Part shown: in pieces, positions 5,476 through 5,773 of the stretch
How positions within the stretch are numbered: position 1 is the stretch's first letter
Layout: each line of letters opens with the position of its first letter
Assembly (NCBI GenBank): GCA_021818605.1
Contig: JAKAUH010000768.1
Span: 1 to 5,773 of the forward strand
Length of the DNA: 5,773 nt
Source: Planctomycetota bacterium
GTDB lineage: Bacteria; Planctomycetota; Planctomycetia; Isosphaerales; Isosphaeraceae
Direction: 5' to 3'
The notes under the pieces: model-generated
The model's input: only the letters and a program-made list of their open reading frames with translations
What the model was told of the DNA's origin: nothing
Databases searched by the model: none
Made by a program: the position numbers and the translations under genes

Positions 5476-5568
5476 AGGCACTTTTCCGTTGCGTCGTGCC
5501 GCCGTGATCGCCAAAACCGTCTCAAAGGACAGGCACTTTTCCGTTGCGTCGTACCGCCGTGATCGCCA
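5464..5568. repeat. Two 50-bp direct repeats of the dispersed element's left half
   Basis: Copies at 5464-5513 and 5519-5568 differ at only one base (g5498 against a5553), a 55-bp period. Both begin gtctcaaaggacaggcactt and run through a shared gccgtgatcgcca-like end. Only the second is followed by the right half of the element, so the first is a truncated tandem copy. The 194 bases before this cluster (5270-5463) hold only the candidate promoter and no gene that I can support. Confidence 0.9.
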
Positions 5569-5610
5569 GGTTGCATGGAGATCCCAGCGGCGGAATTATG
5601 CCTGTCCTCT
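5523..5610. repeat. Right copy of the dispersed inverted-repeat element
   Basis: The arm aggacaggca (5526-5535) is inverted perfectly at 5599-5608 (tgcctgtcct). Inside, ccgccg (5554-5559) pairs with cggcgg (5588-5593) and gatc (5561-5564) with gatc (5580-5583), so the whole unit can fold as a three-tier hairpin. It is the relative of the element at 975-1060. It lies upstream of the PIN toxin-antitoxin operon. No transposase is nearby. Confidence 0.75.
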
Positions 5611-5634
5611 ATCGCTTCCTGTCCTCTATCGCTT
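5601..5634. repeat. Perfect 17-bp tandem duplication at the element's right end
   Basis: The unit cctgtcctctatcgctt occurs twice in succession (5601-5617 and 5618-5634). The unit begins inside the right inverted arm and extends past the element, so it duplicates the element boundary. The sequence beyond, to 5773, contains a perfect 14-bp palindrome (gggccgatcggccc at 5755-5768) and no gene that I can support. Confidence 0.9.
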
Positions 5635-5773
5635 CCCGCACCTCAAGCTGTCCGATCGAGCGAGCGAGCGCCGCGGGGCATCGGGACTTCGGCCATTTTA
5701 CCAGACACGCGGCCCGCCGGTGCACGTCGATCTCGGCCCGCCCGTGCCGCGGCCGGGCCGATCGGCCCTGACC

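Noticed and set aside
5544..5771. Plus-strand frame of 75 codons at the right edge
   Set aside because: It starts inside the repeat element, crosses the 17-bp tandem duplication, and has no recognisable domain or ribosome binding site.

Overview
The window looks like a piece of a GC-rich planctomycete genome, probably Isosphaeraceae-like. This is an inference from four things: the PIN toxin and its small partner resemble pairs common in that group; the large TPR protein has a zinc-ribbon/membrane/SH3-like/TPR layout familiar from planctomycetes; the intergenic DNA is rich in dispersed inverted and tandem repeats; and codon third positions are strongly G/C. No taxonomic marker gene is present. 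Every gene I can support lies on the minus strand; the long plus-strand frames are shadows.

From left to right: (1) 1-118 is the start of a small unrecognised gene that runs off the window. (2) 164-759 is a type II toxin-antitoxin module in toxin-first order. The Phd/YefM-like antitoxin is intact. The RelE/ParE-like toxin carries an in-frame TAG that removes its last 24 codons, although the lost tail is still readable and still ends in an ATGA overlap with the antitoxin start. (3) 760-1167 holds a candidate promoter, a short coding-like relic, an 86-bp inverted-repeat element and a perfect 15-bp tandem duplication. (4) 1168-3165 is a 665-residue membrane-anchored TPR protein with a good promoter candidate upstream. 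(5) 3312-3611 is a relic of the C-terminal region of a type I restriction HsdR subunit, bounded by 26-bp tandem repeats. (6) 3694-4486 is a gene-free repeat region with a 325-bp unit bounded by 35-bp inverted repeats and containing a heptanucleotide array. (7) 4487-5241 is a second toxin-antitoxin pair: a PIN (VapC-like) RNase downstream of its presumed antitoxin, two bases apart. (8) 5242-5773 holds a candidate promoter for that pair and a cluster of tandem and inverted copies of the same element family seen at 975-1060.

Taken together this is accessory DNA: one intact and one damaged toxin-antitoxin module, the stump of a restriction enzyme, and repeats placed at gene edges. The genes do not form one pathway; they are small independent units around the TPR gene. 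No complete new defence system is visible. The most informative points are the nonsense codon in the RelE-like toxin, the HsdR stump between repeats, and the shared ~87-bp repeat family present at both ends of the window, which is repeatedly associated with short perfect tandem duplications.
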